Below are positions 30,111-30,152 of a stretch of DNA of 30,152 nt, piece by piece; within the stretch, counting starts at the first letter, position 1; each line of letters begins with the position of its first letter. This DNA comes from F23-B02 sp045642545 (GTDB taxonomy: Bacteria > Bacillota > Clostridia > Oscillospirales > Oscillospiraceae). A program made the translations under genes and the position numbers. Under the pieces are notes generated by a model that saw only the letters and a list, made by a program, of their open reading frames with translations, had not been told where the DNA came from and did not search any database. The stretch is taken from assembly GCA_045642545.1 (NCBI GenBank), contig JAZUJB010000050.1, forward strand, positions 1 through 30,152. Direction: 5' to 3'.

Positions 30111-30152
30111 AAACTGAATATCTGTATTTTTGAGTGGCGGTATAATATGAAG

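Noticed and set aside
1..30152. CRISPR arrays, tRNA or rRNA genes, transposases, phage genes
   Set aside because: No regularly spaced direct repeats, RNA gene signatures or transposase/integrase proteins were seen; the excisionase-like HTH at 27600 belongs to a PBP-domain regulator, not a mobile element.

Overview
The window reads as an ordinary chromosomal stretch from an anaerobic Firmicute, most likely a gut-type clostridium of the Oscillospirales (Ruminococcaceae-like) group. This is an inference from the mix of genes: glycogen phosphorylase, a cytoplasmic family 3 beta-glucosidase, a 2-hydroxyacyl-CoA dehydratase pair, PlsY, many lipoproteins with Gram-positive lipoboxes, and strong AGGAGG-type ribosome binding sites. 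GC content is moderate to fairly high in most genes. No rRNA, tRNA, CRISPR, phage or insertion-sequence gene was recognised.

Layout. 1-2347 (+): the C-terminal part of glycogen phosphorylase, overlapped by a PsuK-like PfkB sugar kinase. 2463-3119 (+): PlsY acyltransferase. 3169-6824 (-): a three-gene operon, MBOAT acyltransferase, then DHHW acetyltransferase partner, then YegS/DgkB-type lipid kinase, typical of O-acylation of an exported polymer. 6999-9386 (+): GH3 beta-glucosidase. 9460-12365 (+): two 2-hydroxyacyl-CoA dehydratase-family subunits and a 51-residue membrane peptide with its own ribosome binding site. 12438-14333 (-): an AT-richer membrane protein of unknown function behind a sugar-transfer-associated ATP-grasp protein. 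14615-14812 (+): a free-standing 65-residue acidic, amphipathic peptide gene. 14885-17161 (+): a coiled-coil membrane protein and FolD. 17205-18248 (-): secreted SGNH hydrolase. 18386-27666 (-): an eight-gene operon, described next. 27847-30007 (+): four small envelope genes, including PspC-domain and DUF2975-like proteins.

The most interesting part is the operon read leftward from 27666 to 18386. It starts at a near-consensus promoter (TTGACA-18-TATAAT) with a 14-bp palindrome just downstream of the -10, and ends at a strong hairpin terminator. Gene order is: a regulator with an excisionase-type HTH plus a PBP-like ligand-binding domain; a 1038-residue lipoprotein with five tandem repeats resembling the sulfite-oxidase/YedY molybdopterin fold; a BtuF-type binding lipoprotein; a FecCD-type permease; an ATPase; a 320-residue lipoprotein with two more of the same repeats; a rhodanese-like lipoprotein; and a small lipoprotein ending in a flavinylation-type TGAT motif. 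The same TGAT motif sits near the N-terminus of the 1038-residue protein. The set looks like a self-regulated importer tied to a family of surface redox-fold lipoproteins. Its substrate cannot be read from the sequence. Molybdate, tungstate or a related oxyanion is a reasonable guess, because PBP-like regulators and MolABC-type importers are associated with these ions.

The other loci worth attention are the 65-residue peptide, the 51-residue peptide attached to the dehydratase pair, and the dehydratase pair itself, which has no activator ATPase gene beside it.
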